From Serinus canaria (lineage: Eukaryota; Chordata; Aves; Passeriformes; Fringillidae): a DNA stretch of 64,000 nucleotides. The DNA is taken from NCBI RefSeq assembly GCF_022539315.1, contig NC_066326.1, positions 19,112,601 to 19,176,600 on the forward strand, in the 5' to 3' direction. Made by a program: the position numbers and the translations under genes. Below, one piece after another: positions 1-11,764 of this stretch (the stretch's first letter is position 1; each line of letters opens with the position of its first letter). The notes beneath the pieces are model-generated. The model was not told the DNA's origin and made no database searches. It saw only the letters and a list, made by a program, of their open reading frames with translations.

Positions 1-64
1 TAATCATTCCAGCAGAACCACTGCCCATGCTAAATCTTCCACTGTTGAGGATATTCATGGCAAC
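1..64 (-). CDS. ACAD9: ACAD9 exon 9 (partial, cut by the window edge)
   Basis: The acceptor AG is at 66-65. The visible part encodes [20 protein letters not shown], the conserved start of the C-terminal helical domain (NILNSGR.. motif). The exon runs off the left edge of the window after 21 codons and one base. Confidence 0.93.
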
Positions 65-3000
65 CTGTGAAGAAACAGATGGGGTTTAGGCCACATTCTC
101 CTCAGGCCATGCTGGTCACTGCTTCCTGCTTCAGTGTTCCCTGGATTTCATTCCTCACTGGGACACACTGCCAGTCCTGGGAAGTGCCCTCACATCAGCC
201 ACCACAGCTCTCAGCATCCCAAGGAGACTGCCTTCAAAACTGGGCTTTTCCTGCCGCCCACTGCATCCAATTTTACATCTGAAGCAGATGACCCAGTGAC
301 TTGGAAATAATCTCTATTCTAATTACACGAAGGTAAAATGTAGATAAAAATGCATTTATCTGCAGCGGGCAAACAACATTCCAGCTGGACAGCACTGTTC
401 CAGTTTATCAGATGAAGAAGAAAACCACAATATTTCTCCCTGCAGCTGACCTGTGATGGCTGCTCTCTTGCCTCAGATGCCTTTCAGCAACACACCACAG
501 AAGGGACAAGAATGGAGGTGTAAAAATGAAATACAGACCAATAATGTACAAAAATAGATTCTGGAGTCTGGTGTCTGTAGGGTTGTTTCTCAACACAGGT
601 GACTCAGGTCAAAGCCTGTTAGGAAAGAAGTCACTGTCCTACATTTTAACTTGTCAGGAAGACACCGTAACAATCTTCTTTTCATCTCTACTACATTAAG
701 GAAAATTATTTCATTTAGCACTTAGGCTTGGACTTGCTTGCTACAGCAGGAGTAGGAAATGGAGAAGGAGTAAGAGCAGTTTTGCAAACCCCCAGGTGAC
801 ACTCTCAGAGAAAGGTTACACAGCAAGGCCACCTGTGGCTTTCTCTCCCTGGGTCCTGTCAGCATTTCCTTTTGCAACAGTGCAGCCCTGGAGAAGCAGC
901 TGACATCCAGGGCACCTTGGAGCTGGGCATGTCTCCAGCACTCCCTGTGACACTCACTGCCCAGTCTCCCTTACCACATGCTGCTGTGGAACCAGCAGAG
1001 GACATGTCCCCCATTCCAGGGAGAAGGGCAGCTGAAGTCACTCCCTTTTCTGAGGGGACACCACAAAAAAACAACCAAAAGCCCAATAAGAAGAGAAAAA
1101 CCACAGAAATCTGAGGTGATGGCACACTGTGCACTGTCCAGTGACACCAATTTACAGATCAGTGGGGGAATCTGTCCTGTACCCTGCAGTGTGGCAGTGC
1201 TCACACCACCCACAAGGAAACTTCAGCACAGGGGGAAACAGCCTCCTTCAGGCTTCTACAAATCACCAGTAGTTATTCTCCACTGCTTACCTTAAATCCC
1301 CCTCCAACTTCTCCAATTACATTCTCTATAGGCACTTTGGTGTTTTCAAAATGTACTTCACAGGCTGAAACACAGAATTAACACTTGATCAAACATGACA
1401 GAAATATTTAAAAGATATTCAGGAACAAGTCACTATTTGTAGCAAAAAATCAAGTCTTCCTAATGCACTGTTTATGACAGAATTATGCAGGCTTTGCCAA
1501 AGAACCTCATCAATTACGGATTTAAAATATTGAAAATGTTATGAATATACACTGTGTAAACAGTTTGGTCTTTAGTTCTAAGGAACTGACTGAACAGTCA
1601 CCAAGATGGTGAAAAGATGTAATCATTACAAAGCTTAGAAGAGGTGAAGAAAGTGGAAAATAGATAAATCTATCAGCCACTGAATCTCCTGAGTCACTTC
1701 CTTCACCACACAGTGAATGAACTCCACAAAATGGATTTCTTATTTCAGACCCTGTGTCAGGAAGGACTCCTAGGAAAAGCCAGCTAAAGAAACATGAAAC
1801 TGATACTGTAACATGGAATAGGTATTGATTTGCCTCTCAATTCAGATGATCCAACCAAAATAAAACCTTAAACTATTAAAACAATTTCTGCTAAAAATTG
1901 TAGGTGGTTCTTACTGTTGGAGCCCCGAATGCCCAGTTTATCCTCGGGCTTGCCGTGGGTGACGCCCCCGAAGTCCCGCTCCACGATGAAAGCAGTGATT
2001 TTATCCTTCACCTGCCCATCCTTGTCCACAACCTCTGTCCTGGCAAACACTGTGAAAATACTGGCCAGGCCACCATTGGAGATCCAGACCTGTTTTGAGA
2101 GAGGGAAGATGTGAAAGAAATGTAACTGTGCTGATTTTGTGAGCACAGCTCTCCAGGGTTCTGTAATAGGCTGAGCAAAGAACAGAGTGCTGAAAAAATT
2201 GCTGCTCCTTCCCTTCAGTTCTAATGAGGGTCTGCTCCCTCCATGAGCACATTTCTGAGGAGAGCTGACCACATGTGCTAAGCTCAGAGCAACTTTAAAA
2301 CCACAATGTACTATCAATATGCATTAAATTAAAATCCACAGTGCATTTCCATAAAAGCTGGCACATCCTGCTGCTGATGGCACGTGAGAGATACAGGGGC
2401 AATGCAGACTGGACAAACCCTGTGCCCAAAACTTAACTCTGATGAGAAATTCTCTGATCAGCCTCTCCCCCAGGGTGGGTCTCTTCACACCACAAATGGA
2501 TCAACACTGCATCCAATGTATCCAATACTGCTGAAACTCTCAGATTTCTTCAAGACTGGCTGTTGTCACTGTTTCTTTTAACAGGTTCCAAGCAGCCCTA
2601 TTTCTAATTGAATATCAAGTTTTCTTTTAAAATCTAGCCTGAAGAATGAAGAGATGCCAAATACAGGTTTAAGTTTCCTTTTACCTAAGCTGTCATGGAG
2701 GGGGCTGATTTGCTAACTAACCAACCCTCCCTGAAGCTGAACACACAAGTGGGCCATACAGAAGGAACCTGGCGTAGTTTTCTATTTTTCTTATCAGGAG
2801 TTTAATGCAGTAATTCTCTAACAATAATTTTCTGTTCCTTTTGTGCCTAAACCAACAAGGGTTATCTTTTTGACAGGGTCCTTCTCCTCTAGCTTGGAAA
2901 CCTCACAATTCCAGACTGGTGCAAAGACAAGGACACTTCCTAGACTTGTAACAAACCCCTTTCCTGTTCCCAGTCTGTGAGTGGGTACCTTGGAGCCATT

Positions 3001-4721
3001 TAACAGGAAGTGTTTCCCATCTTCACTCAGGGTTGCTCTTGTCTGGATGGATGCAGCATCACTCCCACTAGAAAACAAACAAGTTATTAATGTTTAAAGA
3101 AGTAAACATGCTTTAAAATACCAAAACTGCACATTTCCCCTCTTCCCGTTCTGTGCAAAGGAGGCAGTCTTAAACAGCAGTATATAAATTTTAGCTTTTA
3201 ACTAACAAGGAAGCTCACTAGATTGAACAGCTCTAAAAGTTACCTGAGGGGACATTTCTTCTCATTACCTTGTTATCTGGGTTATGACCTGACCAGAATG
3301 TGCAGAATGCCACAACAGCAACATTTTGGAGCTACTCTTTGAGCTATGCGAACACACAGTGAGCCTCTCATTAAAGTGACACCAAAAATTCTTCCTTTTG
3401 GTTTTCAAAACAGGCTTCTATATTTTGAATAAGAACTGAAAGCACCCTAGAACAGTCACAGCACATTATTTCTGACATAGCACAAAGCATCCTTTCAATT
3501 CATGGAAGAAATTAGGTAAATTAATTCCTGTGATGGGAACAACAAGAGTCATGGACACTGCCAAAAGAAGCACGCTGGGGAAAGAGTAATTGGAGTGTTT
3601 CTTTAAAAACTAAAACTGAACCACAGATTTATATACTGAAGCCATGGGCCCCAAATAATGAAGACTCAAGGTATGAAGCAATGCAGCTAAGGCAGTGGAG
3701 CTGGGGGCAGCAGCACCTGCCAGGCTCGGTGAGGCAGAAGGCAGCAATGTGCTCCCCCGAGGCCAGGCGGGGCAGGTACTTGGCCTTCTGCTCCTCGGTG
3801 CCAGCTATGAGGATCCCCTGCAAAAACAAGCACAGGAAACTTTGCAGCATCACCCTGTGGGAAAAGAGAGAGAGCTGAGAAGCTCCAGCATGTTCAGAAA
3901 GCTTCATTTGCAAGTATTATGGGACAGCAAGAGACAGTTTAATAAACAACAGACTGTATTATTTGTCAGTTGTTAAACTATCTTTTCATTAGCATCCTCT
4001 GCTCAATTCCACGATTAATTTTCTCTTGCTACAACAAACTGAGTGTGATTTCAAGCTTCTTTCTGCCATCCATCCACCACTAAAAGGTAAACACCCATGG
4101 CTGTATTCAAGTTCAAAATTAACACACTTGTTCTCAGATGAATTATCTCCTTTAGCCCCCCCCCAACACGCAGTCCCAGACAGCCAAAGTTGCTCTCTTC
4201 TGAATTCTGTCCTTCCTCACCACCTGAGCCCCACTGATACTCTATTTCAATTCTATTTATTCTAGCTATTTTAAACAAGTTTGGTCAATTAAAAAAAAAA
4301 ACACAAAAACATCAACTTGGACTCATTTAAAGTAGTTTTCCTAAGAATAATTATCCTAATAGTAACTTTCTTGTCTGCTTCCTATCCAGCCTTTCTGTCT
4401 TACACTGAACCAGTGGCAGAGGCTGCTGGGGACACCAACAACCTGATTTATGCTTCCCCAGTAATTCTGATTTCTCCCTCCAAGCCCCACATTTTTCACT
4501 TCACCTTTTCCATGCAATCTGTGCAGAAGCCCTGGCCCCAGAGCAGCAGCATTACCTTCAGCCCAATGGCCTGATGAGCTGCCAGAGTCACTGCAATGGA
4601 GCCATCCAGGGAGGTGACTTCTCCCAGACGTGCATACAGGGTGTTTGACAGGCCCAGCCCACCTGGAACAGGCACCAGGTTTTATTGTAGTACATTTTTG
4701 TACCCCCCCCTCCCCCCCATC

Positions 4722-4752
<31 letters not shown>

Positions 4753-7700
4753 AGAATTTCAAGCACAGAAATACAGGAATGTAGCAGCTTTAACTGGAGA
4801 GCTACAAAGGTGTCACAAAATGCACCCCTAAATGTTCTGGGTGTTCTTCTGTGACATTTACTCACCATATTCCTCTGGAATCTGCATGCCAAAGAGACCC
4901 AGGTCCCTCAGTCCTTGTAAGGTTTCAGGTGGGATTTTTGCATCTTGATCAATTTTCTTCGAGTCCACTACAAACACAGGATTTTTCTCATTTAACACTG
5001 TGTTTCTCAGTGCCCAGGGCAGCTGGGAGGCTGCAGGATCCCCCCAGCAGGGCCAAGGTCACTCATGAGACTTCTCATCCCCAGTTCCACAAGAATTTCT
5101 TCTTTCTAGTTTCAGCCTGATTCTCCTGTTTGTCCTCACAACATATTCAGGAAAAAGACTTTGAAGTGGGAAAAATCCAGTATTTATTTCATTTTCTCAA
5201 GCATTTCTATTGGTTCTGCATGCCAGCAGATTCCCAGACTGTAATAAGCAAAGCATTTCCAGGATTTTCTATCTGAACCAAGTCTAGGTTATGAATACAA
5301 GGGAAAAAAAAAACCAAACATAAATGAGGTAATTAGAAAACCTTGTTCTTAGGAGTTTTTAAGATTCTTGGGGGATTAAGAGAGCTGTTCTGTACCAGGG
5401 CAGTGAAAACAAACAGGAATCCTATTTTCTCCAGACTCCATAATTTGACCCTTTTATTCCTCCCCTAAACATCAGGCTGTTTACTCCATAAATCATGTTC
5501 CTCCACAGAGCAAAGAATTAAAAAATGTAATTTGAATAATTTCTTATTTACTGTGAGTGAGCAACACTACAATTTTACCCTTAAAATCACCTGGATCTCA
5601 CAAATTGTGATGTGTGACAATCACTGGCTTCTCCAAACTCCTAGAGTGTTTGGAAAACCTCTGTCAATGGGAAGTCTGAGTCAGTGCTGTTTAACTGCCC
5701 CAGAAATTGCTGTCTGTGCAAACCAATGTTCTGCATTGCTCTGGAATTGGCTTATCCGTGGCAGCACTAATGGAAGGAACACCCTGCAATGCTCTCTGGA
5801 ATGCAGATGGATAATAAGGCCTTTCCCAAATAGAATTATTACTCTAATGCTGAAAAAACAGAACTGCTTTTGATTTTTTTGTAACTCCTCAATGAGCCAG
5901 CATTCTAGAGTATCTCAGCTGCATTCTGCCACAGTCAGTTTTAGCACAGTAGGACAGTTAAAAAGTTTTAGGAACTAGAACTAGGAAAAAAAAAATCACA
6001 ATATATGAAGTGGTTAGAAACACAATTCAGCTGAGCTAAAACAAATTTCACATCCTATCTTTATCCCAGAATTTTTTATACATCCTTGCTTTTTTCCCTG
6101 TTTTGGAGATTTAGTTCTTCTGATCAGCACCAAAACATTTCCCAAAAAAAGCCATAAATGGACATGCTACAGAATCAGCATCACTATGTGAGCAGCAATA
6201 AATGCATGAACTAAATTAAATGTTTTAAGTGTAATAATCTTATTCAACTGCTAGAGCTAAATCATTTTGTAATCACTAAATCACTTGCATGCATAAAACC
6301 ACAATAATATACCTTCTTCATTGAAGAACTTTTCCACAGGTCCCACAAACTGGTTGATTTCTGCCAGTTCTTCATTGCTAATTTCTGGGTAAGGAAAAAC
6401 TTCTTCCTAAAATAGGAGATTTATTAATTTTTAATACATGAACCATGCAGTTGAAATAAAAATCATGGGAGATATGCCTTGCAAAGACTCTAAAACACTG
6501 TGCAAATAAGGAATTGTAGAAAATGTTCCAAAACAGAAACAGAGCTCCCCAGGACCCAACTTTATTACACACCAAAACCAGACCAGAGGGTGTTACGGGA
6601 ACAGCAGAAACATGAGGGAGAAATCGGGAGATCTTTTAAGAACTACGAAGACCCAAAAATCCTTCATCACCCATGAGCTTTAGCTCTATTTAGGGATTGA
6701 TAAAAAATGAGGTTAATGTTTACAAAGCTCAGTGAACACTGTCCCTTGCAAACACCTGGCACGTTTCACCTGTTAATGCCTCGAGGACAAAGGTGAGCGA
6801 ATCCCACCGCTCCTTATCATCCCCAGGGTGTTCTGGCCATGAACTGGGAGCAGCATGGCCCGGCAGGTTTGAATTGGTAAAAAATCCAAGCAAGGAACAC
6901 AAGGAGTGGGAGGTTACATGAGAAGCACACTTCTCATGATTTTTACTGCCTTTCCCCTTTAAAACAGAAGAATTTATCTCTGTCCACACAAATCTGTTCA
7001 TGATACTCTGAGCAATAATATCAGTGTCAAAAATTCAGGACCTGGGAAATGCTGGAGGTTTTCAGCAAGCTGTTGTATAGAAATTTGAGAAAAAAAACAC
7101 CCCAGACATATCTGAAGAGGGGTTTAACACAACGGAGCCTGAGTGCTGCCTGTTGTAACACCTTACCTGACAAGCTCCATTGAAGGAGACTTTACTGTTC
7201 AACTCATTTTAGTGGATTTGAGTTATTCCTTCTTTTCCTTTACTTCACCCTGGAATCTCTGATAAATGCACACTTTAAGCCTTGCAGTAACAAACTCTGC
7301 TTAATACAGCGTTCTATCTCAGACTTTTAACTTCTTTGTCCAGTGGCATCTCAAGGCACCACAAGAACTTCAATCCTTCCTATCAAAACTGTAGGCAGAG
7401 ATTTACATGCAGCCTCGATCCTTGAAGTACAAGCAGAGGATGAAGCGATCCAAGCTCAGCGTTGTGCCCAGAGAAAGGCGTGTGCGCCGGGAACCTGCGG
7501 GGCTGGCAGGCACAGGGGGCTGCGGCGGAGCGCAGCTCTCGGCGAGATGGTTGTTTGGGTCACTCTGAGCTCCATCGCGTGCTTTGTGTGCAAAGGGTCC
7601 CTTCAGTTAACCCGGCTGCAGCTGAGGGGCGCCGGGACACACACAGAGCCTCTCATCCCTCCGTGCCAGGGCAGGGAGCTCTGCAGGGCACCGGGCCGGG

Positions 7701-8121
7701 CTGGACCTGCGGGCTGCGGGACAGCCAGGCCGGGGCCGGCGCTGCCGTGGGCTCACACCAACGCCCGCAGCCCCGGGCTGGTATGAGCAGCTGGAAAAGG
7801 CCCTGGCGGTGCTGCGGACGAGCCCAGGCGGGCGATGCCCCGGTGTGTGCCAGCCCCGCCGCGCCCTCCCCCCGTCCGCCGGTGAAAGGGCAGCGACCCC
7901 CGGGCACGGCCAGCCCCGGCCCGCCCCCATCGCCACCCGCATGCCCTCGGACCCACCTTGCGCAGGGTACCGAGGAACAGCTCCTTGGCGAAGGCACGGC
8001 GGGGCGCGGCCGTGTGCAGCCCGCGGGCTGTGGGGCCGGCCCGGGGCCGGGACTGGGACTGGGGCCGGGGCCGGGGCCGGGCGGCGCGCAGGGCCCGCAG
8101 CAGCAGCAGCACCGCGCTCAT
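1..8121 (-). CDS. ACAD9: ACAD9, acyl-CoA dehydrogenase family member 9 (5' half of the gene, exons 1-9)
   Basis: This is a flavoprotein of the acyl-CoA dehydrogenase family. It is targeted to mitochondria, has activity on long-chain acyl-CoAs, and is an assembly factor for respiratory complex I (known for the family). Nine exons read on the minus strand join in frame: 7957-8121, 6313-6406, 4866-4967, 4556-4662, 3717-3817, 2989-3067, 1915-2089, 1291-1364 and 1-64. Together they give 961 nt, or 320 codons plus one base. All eight introns have GT-AG ends. The spliced protein has an Arg-rich N-terminal transit region, then AFAKELFLG, the N-terminal helical domain, and the family signature CLTEPGSGSDAAS, whose last part crosses an exon junction. 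The middle beta domain follows ([20 protein letters not shown]). Human ACAD9 is about 621 residues, so roughly the second half lies left of the window. The strong match to remembered human ACAD9, including [10 protein letters not shown], separates it from ACADVL. Confidence 0.96.
1291..1364 (-). CDS. ACAD9: ACAD9 exon 8
   Basis: The 74-nt exon has its acceptor at 1366-1365 and donor at 1290-1289. It reads (T)[20 protein letters not shown] followed by GGFK, ending in phase 0. It continues the beta domain into the C-terminal helical domain. Confidence 0.93.
1915..2089 (-). CDS. ACAD9: ACAD9 exon 7 (middle beta domain)
   Basis: The 175-nt exon has its acceptor at 2091-2090 and donor at 1914-1913. 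It encodes [20 protein letters not shown], then [17 protein letters not shown] and [12 protein letters not shown], ending one base into a Thr codon. W-I-(S/T)-N-G is the conserved FAD isoalloxazine-contact motif of the family. Confidence 0.95.
2989..3067 (-). CDS. ACAD9: ACAD9 exon 6 (second half of the signature)
   Basis: The 79-nt exon has its acceptor at 3069-3068 and donor at 2988-2987. One base finishes the Ser codon. It then reads [20 protein letters not shown] and LLNGSK, ending in phase 0. Spliced to exon 5 it restores EPGSGSDAAS. The long open stretch to its left in the same orientation is intron sequence. Confidence 0.93.
3717..3817 (-). CDS. ACAD9: ACAD9 exon 5 (first half of the dehydrogenase signature)
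   Basis: The 101-nt exon has its acceptor at 3819-3818 and donor at 3716-3715. It encodes [20 protein letters not shown] and then [13 protein letters not shown], ending after AG of a split Ser codon. AFCLTEP is the flavin-contacting segment of the acyl-CoA dehydrogenase signature. Confidence 0.94.
4556..4662 (-). CDS. ACAD9: ACAD9 exon 4
   Basis: The 107-nt exon has its acceptor at 4664-4663 and donor at 4555-4554. It encodes [20 protein letters not shown] followed by [15 protein letters not shown], ending in phase 0. The AHQAIGLK segment corresponds to the helical region lining the acyl chain and FAD pocket in the family. Confidence 0.93.
4703..4750. repeat. Poly-C / poly-A tract in ACAD9 intron 3
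   Basis: A C-run broken by one T (4703-4718) is followed after three bases by 29 consecutive A (4722-4750). On the gene strand this is a T-run followed by a G-run, located between exons 3 and 4, about 40-90 bases before the exon 4 acceptor. Length is probably variable and prone to sequencing error. Confidence 0.85.
4866..4967 (-). CDS. ACAD9: ACAD9 exon 3
   Basis: The 102-nt exon has its acceptor at 4969-4968 and donor at 4865-4864. It reads [17 protein letters not shown] and then [13 protein letters not shown], the conserved acyl-CoA dehydrogenase stretch before the substrate-binding helices. It takes two bases for the split Val codon from exon 2 and leaves one base of the Gly codon. Intron 2 (4968-6312) holds no recognisable gene. 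Confidence 0.93.
6313..6406 (-). CDS. ACAD9: ACAD9 exon 2
   Basis: The 94-nt exon has its acceptor AG at 6408-6407 and donor GT at 6312-6311. It encodes [20 protein letters not shown] and continues to VEKFFNEE, ending one base into the next codon. This is the start of the N-terminal helical domain and closely matches remembered human ACAD9. The preceding intron 1 (6407-7956) shows only AT-rich sequence, and I see no other gene in it. Confidence 0.93.
7957..8121 (-). CDS. ACAD9: ACAD9 exon 1 (start codon and mitochondrial transit peptide)
   Basis: This exon encodes residues 1-55. The start ATG is at 8121-8119 and is followed by [14 protein letters not shown], a hydrophobic and Arg-rich, acid-free leader typical of a mitochondrial presequence. 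The conserved mature stretch [11 protein letters not shown] begins near residue 41. The donor is AAG|GTGGGT at 7956-7955. The exon ends in phase 0. The leader contains an Arg-Pro/Gln-Ser low-complexity run (residues about 15-27) encoded by a GC-rich repeat. The start was chosen because it opens the leader directly and the reading frame continues into the conserved part. Confidence 0.93.
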
Positions 8122-8169
8122 GGCCGCTCTCGGCGCTCCGTGACGGCACCACCGAGCGCCCGGCCCGCC

Positions 8170-8315
8170 CCGGGGCGGGGCACGGCCCCACGGCCCCACG
8201 GCCTCACGGGGCGGTGCTTCGCTCGGGGACGGGGACTCCCCATAAGGGCTTGTCTCATCGGCCCCGGGGCGGGCACGGCCCCACGGCCCCACGGCCCCAC
8301 GGGGCGGCGCCGGGC
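8170..8315. repeat. Duplicated C/G-rich block upstream of ACAD9
   Basis: A block built of repeats of ccccacgg appears twice, with matching points about 93 bases apart (cacggcc at 8181 and 8274). Each copy is preceded by a GC box and followed by cacggggcgg. The second copy differs from the first by single bases. It lies 50-190 bases upstream of the ACAD9 start codon, so it may contribute duplicated promoter elements. Confidence 0.6.
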
Positions 8316-11300
8316 TCGCAGGGCCCGCGGCAGTAACGCCGCTCACGGCTTCTCCCGCCCGGCCCCGGGTCCGGTTCGGGCCGCTGTGCCCTCCCCTCCC
8401 CGGCCCGGCAGCTCCTGCCTGAGCCGCACGGTGCCACCGGGAAACAGCTCTTGGTGCATCCAGGGTGCCTTTGAATTGCCTTCCTGAAGCGAAAGCAGCG
8501 GCGCAGGCCAGGCGGGGAGCAGAGCCACAGGCAGGGATCGCTGCAGCCCCGCCTGGAGCTGCGGGATGCGCTGCGCTGCAAACCGAGCGCGTGGAAATCG
8601 CCCCAAAGTCTCCTAAATCCAAGCCTAACTGCCCCTGCTCCGTGTGTCAGGAGCCGGAGCAGGATGGTGTGGGCAGCTCCAGCCTTCTGAGCGGCCCCTC
8701 ACTCCTGCAGCCCTTTCCACGCATAAATAAGTGTCTAAATCCTCTCTGCTCACTGTGCCCTGCGGTGAGCGCTGCCCTGCCCCGAGCATCCCCTTTCCCC
8801 CTTCGCTTTCCCTGCCATCCCTCTGGCAACGGCTTTTGTCTTTTTAAAAAACCTAGGTGCCAAAGCCGTGTGATATTACTGATATTCAGTGAAATCTGGC
8901 TGAGAAGCACTCACTGCTCCCCTTCTGCTGGGAGGTCACGGTCAGGTTTGTGGCACCGTCACCCCACAGCCGCTGCCTCACCTGCAGGTGGCTGGCACTG
9001 CTCACCGACACAGAAGGGCTTTCTGCGTGCTAAGCAGAAAGCTTAGCAAGGGTAGAATTAATTTATTTGAACTATTTCTTTCAGATAAAATAAGCCCTCT
9101 GAAAGCTGCTGCTACTCCCTCAGTTTAGGCATCTCCATGTCCACCTGCCTTCCCTTTGCTTTGGTCTGTGTGGAACTGCAGAATGTGACAAAATGGCATT
9201 TGCAAAAACAACAAGTAAACACAGGCTTAATGAACTCATTTTACTTGCTTTGCTTTTGACTCGTAAAATGAAAAGCCTTTAATCTTGTGACCCGAATAAA
9301 TTGCCATGTTGGTTTCCTCTCAACTGTACTGCAAGTAAAGAACAAGAAGGGCTGAGAGTGAGGGATCAGGAAAAGGTGACAATGTGCTCAGCTCTAGTTA
9401 AGTGATATTATTCTGCTTCTTTTTTTTTGAAGAGTGGAAAAGCAAGACTTGATGTCTGATCCTACCAGGCAGGAAACCACAGGTGGGGAACGCTGAGCTG
9501 GGTGCAGCACTGGGCAATCTTTGGGGTGCAGTGATGAGGTGTCAGTGCCTCCAAAGGGAATCCACAGGTGGTTGATGGTGTAGATAGAAGGGGAAAAGCC
9601 TCAGCCTCGTGACATATGGGGTTAATGGGGCAGAGCCACACCATGTCCCTCTGAGGGCACCTGGGTGGCACTGCCACACCAGTGCCACATCCCAGCTCTG
9701 GGCAGGAGAGGTAAAAAATGAGGTTTTTTTATCTTCCTAGGGGTCAGGAGAGGTGTGGGTCCCACAACACCTCCCAAACTGAGTATCAGGGATGAAAGGG
9801 CTGAAGTGAGGCCACCCTCTCCTGAGACAAGTTGGGCAGGTTCTGGTGATGTAGGGGTGATGTGGCAGCTTGAAAGAAAGGATAAACAGAGCATGGTAAA
9901 AACTGTGTGAAGAAAATGATCCAAAGAGAGAAAACAAGGCTGGGCACTTGGGAAGCTCAGGGAAAAGATGCCTCATCAGGAAGTTCACAAGAACTGAGGC
10001 AGCAGCCAGCACACCCCATCCTGTGTGTTCAGTCAGCAAGCATGAGGAAGGCATTGGGAGTGTATCCTAAATGAATAAACACCTGGGGTTTTCCAGTCAC
10101 AGGGGGTGATATCACACCCACAGCACGAAACTGCACGTGGCCGTCCCTGGCACAGAGAATGCTCTGTCCCTGTGCTGGCATCAGTGGTGCCACACCACAG
10201 ATTTTGTCCCATCCAGTGCTGTGTGCAACCACAGCTGAAATCACACTCTTGGCAGCTACAGTTCCCTGCAGAATCCCTCCACCCTGACCTGACACATCTT
10301 CAAACTGCCTTGCACAGAACTGCACCATCTACTGAAAAAAAGAAAAATAAAAGTCAGTATTTTTGTCTTTTGCTTCAGCAACACGCCCATCATTTTTCTT
10401 TCCCTACTTTTATTTAGGACTCCTCTCTGCTGTCTCTGCCACTGAGGAATTAATCCACGTGTTCCCATCATTTCAGATTCCCTTCCTGGGCCAGCTAATC
10501 CCTCAGCTGTTACAGCTCCTCATAACTCACATTTTGTGAACCACCACAACTCCCACAGTGATGTCCATTTCAGCCCATTCCACGCTGAAGTGGAAGAATT
10601 CCTTCCTGAGAAGGAATTAATGCAAGAGAAGTAGAGATAAGTAAATGATTACAATAAAATTACCCTTTGGTTTTCCTTTTTATTCTTTCATATTTTCCAG
10701 CAGCTGCTTAAAAAGTTGTGTTCAATAATAAAATGACCTGATAACATTTAGCTCTTTGAGACATAGATATTTTATTTACTGAAAATGTGTCACTAAATTA
10801 CTTTCCAAAAACATTCACCAGGCTTTGCAGCACTTCCAGGAAAATGCATAAAATTCCTCCTCTCTTTATGCAATCATTGTTTGCTCCTAACAGATGGTAT
10901 GAAAGTTTTGCTCTTGACATCCATAATTATCTTTCCCACAGGTGTGTGCTCACTGATGATGTGCTCATTGCATCACCTCCTGGCTTGGGATATTTTTTTT
11001 TAAAAGCTGGTTCACAAATGAAATCCTGGGAAAGGTGAGGGCAGGAACAAGTATTTCCACTTTTTTCCTGGTTACATGCTGTGCAAGTGATGTGATGTGT
11101 TTGAAACCCAGATGTTAACACAGTCACTGTATAAATACATCAATAAATTTGTTCAAGCTCTTGTCCATCCACACTGACTGCACTGTGGCCATCTAAAAAA
11201 ACACCTGAAAAATAAAGATACATTCTCTTAGTGATAGGGATTCCTCCCAACATCAGGTGGCACTTGCAGGGAAATTGTCCATCAGCTCTGCCACATTAGA

Positions 11301-11408
11301 TTAAAAGGAAGCACTAAATTGCCTCATGATTTGAAGTATTTTATATTTTATTTCACATTATAATTTTTTTTTAACAGCCAAGTGAGATTTAATTTTTTAA
11401 GCAAGGGA

Positions 11409-11486
11409 AAATCAAGTTTTTTCCCTTTTAAGCAAGGGAAAAAACTTGATTTCAATACATTCAAACAATGTATTGAAATCAAGTTT
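11409..11486. repeat. Alternating hairpins sharing a central arm
   Basis: Two perfect inverted repeats overlap. Arm 11409-11427 is the exact reverse complement of 11434-11452 (19 bp, 6-base loop). Arm 11442-11461 is the exact reverse complement of 11467-11486 (20 bp, 5-base loop). The middle segment 11442-11452 belongs to both, so it can pair either left or right. A short direct repeat, agcaaggga, also flanks the first arm. Confidence 0.9.
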
Positions 11487-11764
11487 CTGACTCAGTGAGG
11501 GGAGATAACCTGAGCTCAGTGCAGGAGAGAAGCTGTTGCTGTGGGATTGCACCCAAGGAGCTGCAGGCCAGCCTGGAGACAGGGGACAGTGATGAGTGAG
11601 AGGCTGAGGCTGGCTATAAAAAGACCTTGCAGTAACTGGATAAAGCACATCTTGGCACTGTTAATGAATGCAGAGGGGAGATGGGTCAAGAACATCTTTG
11701 CCAAAATAAACTCCATTGCACTGTCATGCTGGAAAGAAGGAAGGAGTTCCATGAGCTCAAGAAC

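Larger units (their letters stand above)
7450..8620. promoter_or_regulatory. CpG island over the ACAD9 5' end
   Basis: This stretch is very GC-rich and full of CpG compared with the AT-rich surroundings. It covers exon 1, the proximal part of intron 1 and about 500 bases upstream of the start codon. It has GC-box-like runs (for example around 8170-8180 and 8263-8275) and no TATA box at a useful distance, which fits a housekeeping-type promoter reading leftward. Long open frames on both strands here are a by-product of the GC content. A divergent transcript to the right cannot be excluded. Confidence 0.75.

Noticed and set aside
4356..4892. 178-codon open frame on the minus strand in ACAD9
   Set aside because: It spans ACAD9 exons 3 and 4 and the poly-T/G intron tract, but mostly in a frame other than that of the gene.
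7462..8487. 341-codon open frame on the plus strand through the CpG island
   Set aside because: It lies opposite ACAD9 exon 1, is low in complexity (Pro, Gly, Arg, Ala) and resembles no protein I know. GC-rich DNA lacks stop codons by composition.
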